Assembly (NCBI GenBank): GCA_013397075.1
Contig: VWZS01002237.1
Span: 558,001-622,000 of the forward strand
Direction: 5' to 3'
From: Rhabdornis inornatus
Lineage: Eukaryota > Chordata > Aves > Passeriformes > Rhabdornithidae
Length of the DNA: 64,000 nt
Numbering within the stretch: the first letter of the stretch is position 1; every line of letters starts with the position of its first letter. Below, piece after piece: positions 62,827-64,000 of this stretch. The notes under the pieces were generated by a model. That model had not been told where the DNA came from. It ran no database searches and saw nothing but the letters and a program-made list of their open reading frames with translations. The translations under genes and the position numbers were made by a program.

Positions 62827-64000
62827 CCCACTCATCATTTCCCGCTTTTGGGTAAAGATAGCTCTGTGTAAGCCCCTCTTTATTAAATATGGAACAAATA
62901 TATAAAGCTGTTAGATTAGAAAGAGAAAGCTGTATATTAAAGCTGAAAATTAATATTAAAGCATCTATGATGTCCTCCTCTCCTATGCAGTACCTGAGAG
63001 TCCAGCTCTTCTTACAGTCTATCCTTGTTGCACTAATGGTCACCTTAGTTGTGATTTTGGTTTACAGGTAGGCTCTTCCTTCTCCCATTTGTTGCCTATG
63101 TCTACTCTCACTGTAGTTGCTGTTCATGCACTGTTTTTCTCCATTTATGTGTTGACTCTCAATGACATCACTCTTTCTGCCCCCAGTAGGTAAACAATAA
63201 ATGACCTTCCTCATACCTGTTGGGTAACTGCACATGACAAGGAAGAAATATCTAGTTCTACACAAAATAGCATTGCCAGAGTCCCCTCTGCATGGCCCTG
63301 CATTATGTTTGGTGAGCCAAAGCTTTGGACCCTTAGCTCCTGTGTCACTTTTTTCAATGAATTGAGCATAAAGTAGGTGGGATACTTGTCTCCTCAGTGT
63401 GCTCTGGCTCCTGACAACAGGCAGTGAAAAGGCATTAGGGCATCTTCATCAGTGTTTTGGAACTGCTGCTGTCAATGGAAGTGGGACATGTCCCAAGGGC
63501 TCTCCTCCAAGCACCTCTCTAATAATAGCCTGTGTTAAAAAAGCAGAGGTTGGGTAGTGCCTGGAGGTAGTTGAGAGGTGAGTCTGAGTGTAGCCTCCTA
63601 GCTGATCTGCATGCAGTAGCAGCAGCTGAGATTTTCTTGGCCACCCTCTGCCTATAACTCTGAAATCCAGTCTTTTGTCCTTCACCATCCTGCAATATGT
63701 AGAGTCCCATTCTCACCAATACCACAGCTGTACCACAGCTGGATGCTTGCAGCTGCTGCTTATATTGCTGCACGGATGAGTTGCAAGGCCAGTGGTCGGT
63801 TCTTGGTGTGTCTTGCAGGAACATTATCAAGGTCATGCATCTCTGCAACAGGGAAAGAAAGAGGGAGGTGTAGGTACTCTAGAGAACAGAGATAGATTAC
63901 TCAAAGGGCGTGGTGATACCCACATTGGGAGTTTAAGCCAAAGTCTTAAAGCTTCTGCTCCCCTTACCTCATTCAGGACTTAACATGCATCCTCAGCTCA

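Larger units (their letters stand above)
60571..64000. other. Region downstream of YIPF3, no gene recognised
   Basis: In human, LRRC73 follows YIPF3, but no leucine-rich-repeat coding sequence is visible here. Contents: a 20-bp tandem repeat (61005-61050), a 29-bp-period duplication (62777-62826), an isolated AATAAA at 62660-62665, and an unconvincing exon-like segment at 62990-63067. The next gene probably starts beyond the window. Confidence 0.65.

Overview
The window is vertebrate genomic DNA, most likely from a bird. It carries five recognisable protein-coding genes with conventional spliced structures: short GT-AG introns, CpG-rich first exons and AATAAA-type 3' ends. The avian assignment rests on a truncated CR1-type LINE fragment (about 51,446-51,765, minus sense), compact introns and intergenic gaps, and low repeat content. 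The species cannot be told from this sequence. I built exon models by matching conceptual translations to remembered human orthologues and checking every splice junction and reading phase by hand. No alignment or database search was run.

Layout: (1) GTPBP2 on the + strand, lacking its first exon, which lies upstream of the window (coding 1,433-7,608; 3'UTR to about 9,625). (2) An intergenic gap of about 2.1 kb. (3) POLH (DNA polymerase eta) on the - strand, 10 coding exons, 21,253 down to 11,862, 709 codons. (4) XPO5 (exportin-5) on the + strand, 32 coding exons, 21,552-49,217, 1,199 codons. (5) A gap of about 1.2 kb with a GATA microsatellite and the CR1 fragment. (6) POLR1C (shared Pol I/III subunit) on the - strand, 9 coding exons, 55,223 down to 52,195, 346 codons. 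(7) YIPF3 on the + strand, 9 exons, 55,329-60,182, 342 codons. (8) A 3.4 kb tail with no convincing gene.

The order and orientation mirror human 6p21.1, so this is a conserved syntenic block. Its architecture alternates: POLH/XPO5 and POLR1C/YIPF3 are head-to-head pairs with 298 bp and 105 bp between start codons, each in a CpG-rich shared promoter. GTPBP2/POLH and XPO5/POLR1C converge tail to tail. The products are housekeeping proteins: ribosome rescue (GTPBP2), translesion DNA synthesis (POLH), nuclear export of pre-miRNA and other structured RNA (XPO5), rRNA and small-RNA transcription (POLR1C) and a Golgi membrane protein (YIPF3). They share regulation and location rather than one pathway.

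I found no unknown multi-gene system. The most notable items are a textbook U12-type (minor spliceosome) intron in XPO5; an inverted repeat of about 1.3 kb (arms about 350-380 bp) in POLH intron 4; a 213-bp fold-back in XPO5 intron 12, curious because XPO5 exports RNA hairpins; and a 30-bp tandem repeat that spans the POLH exon 3 splice donor and adds residues to a catalytic-core loop.
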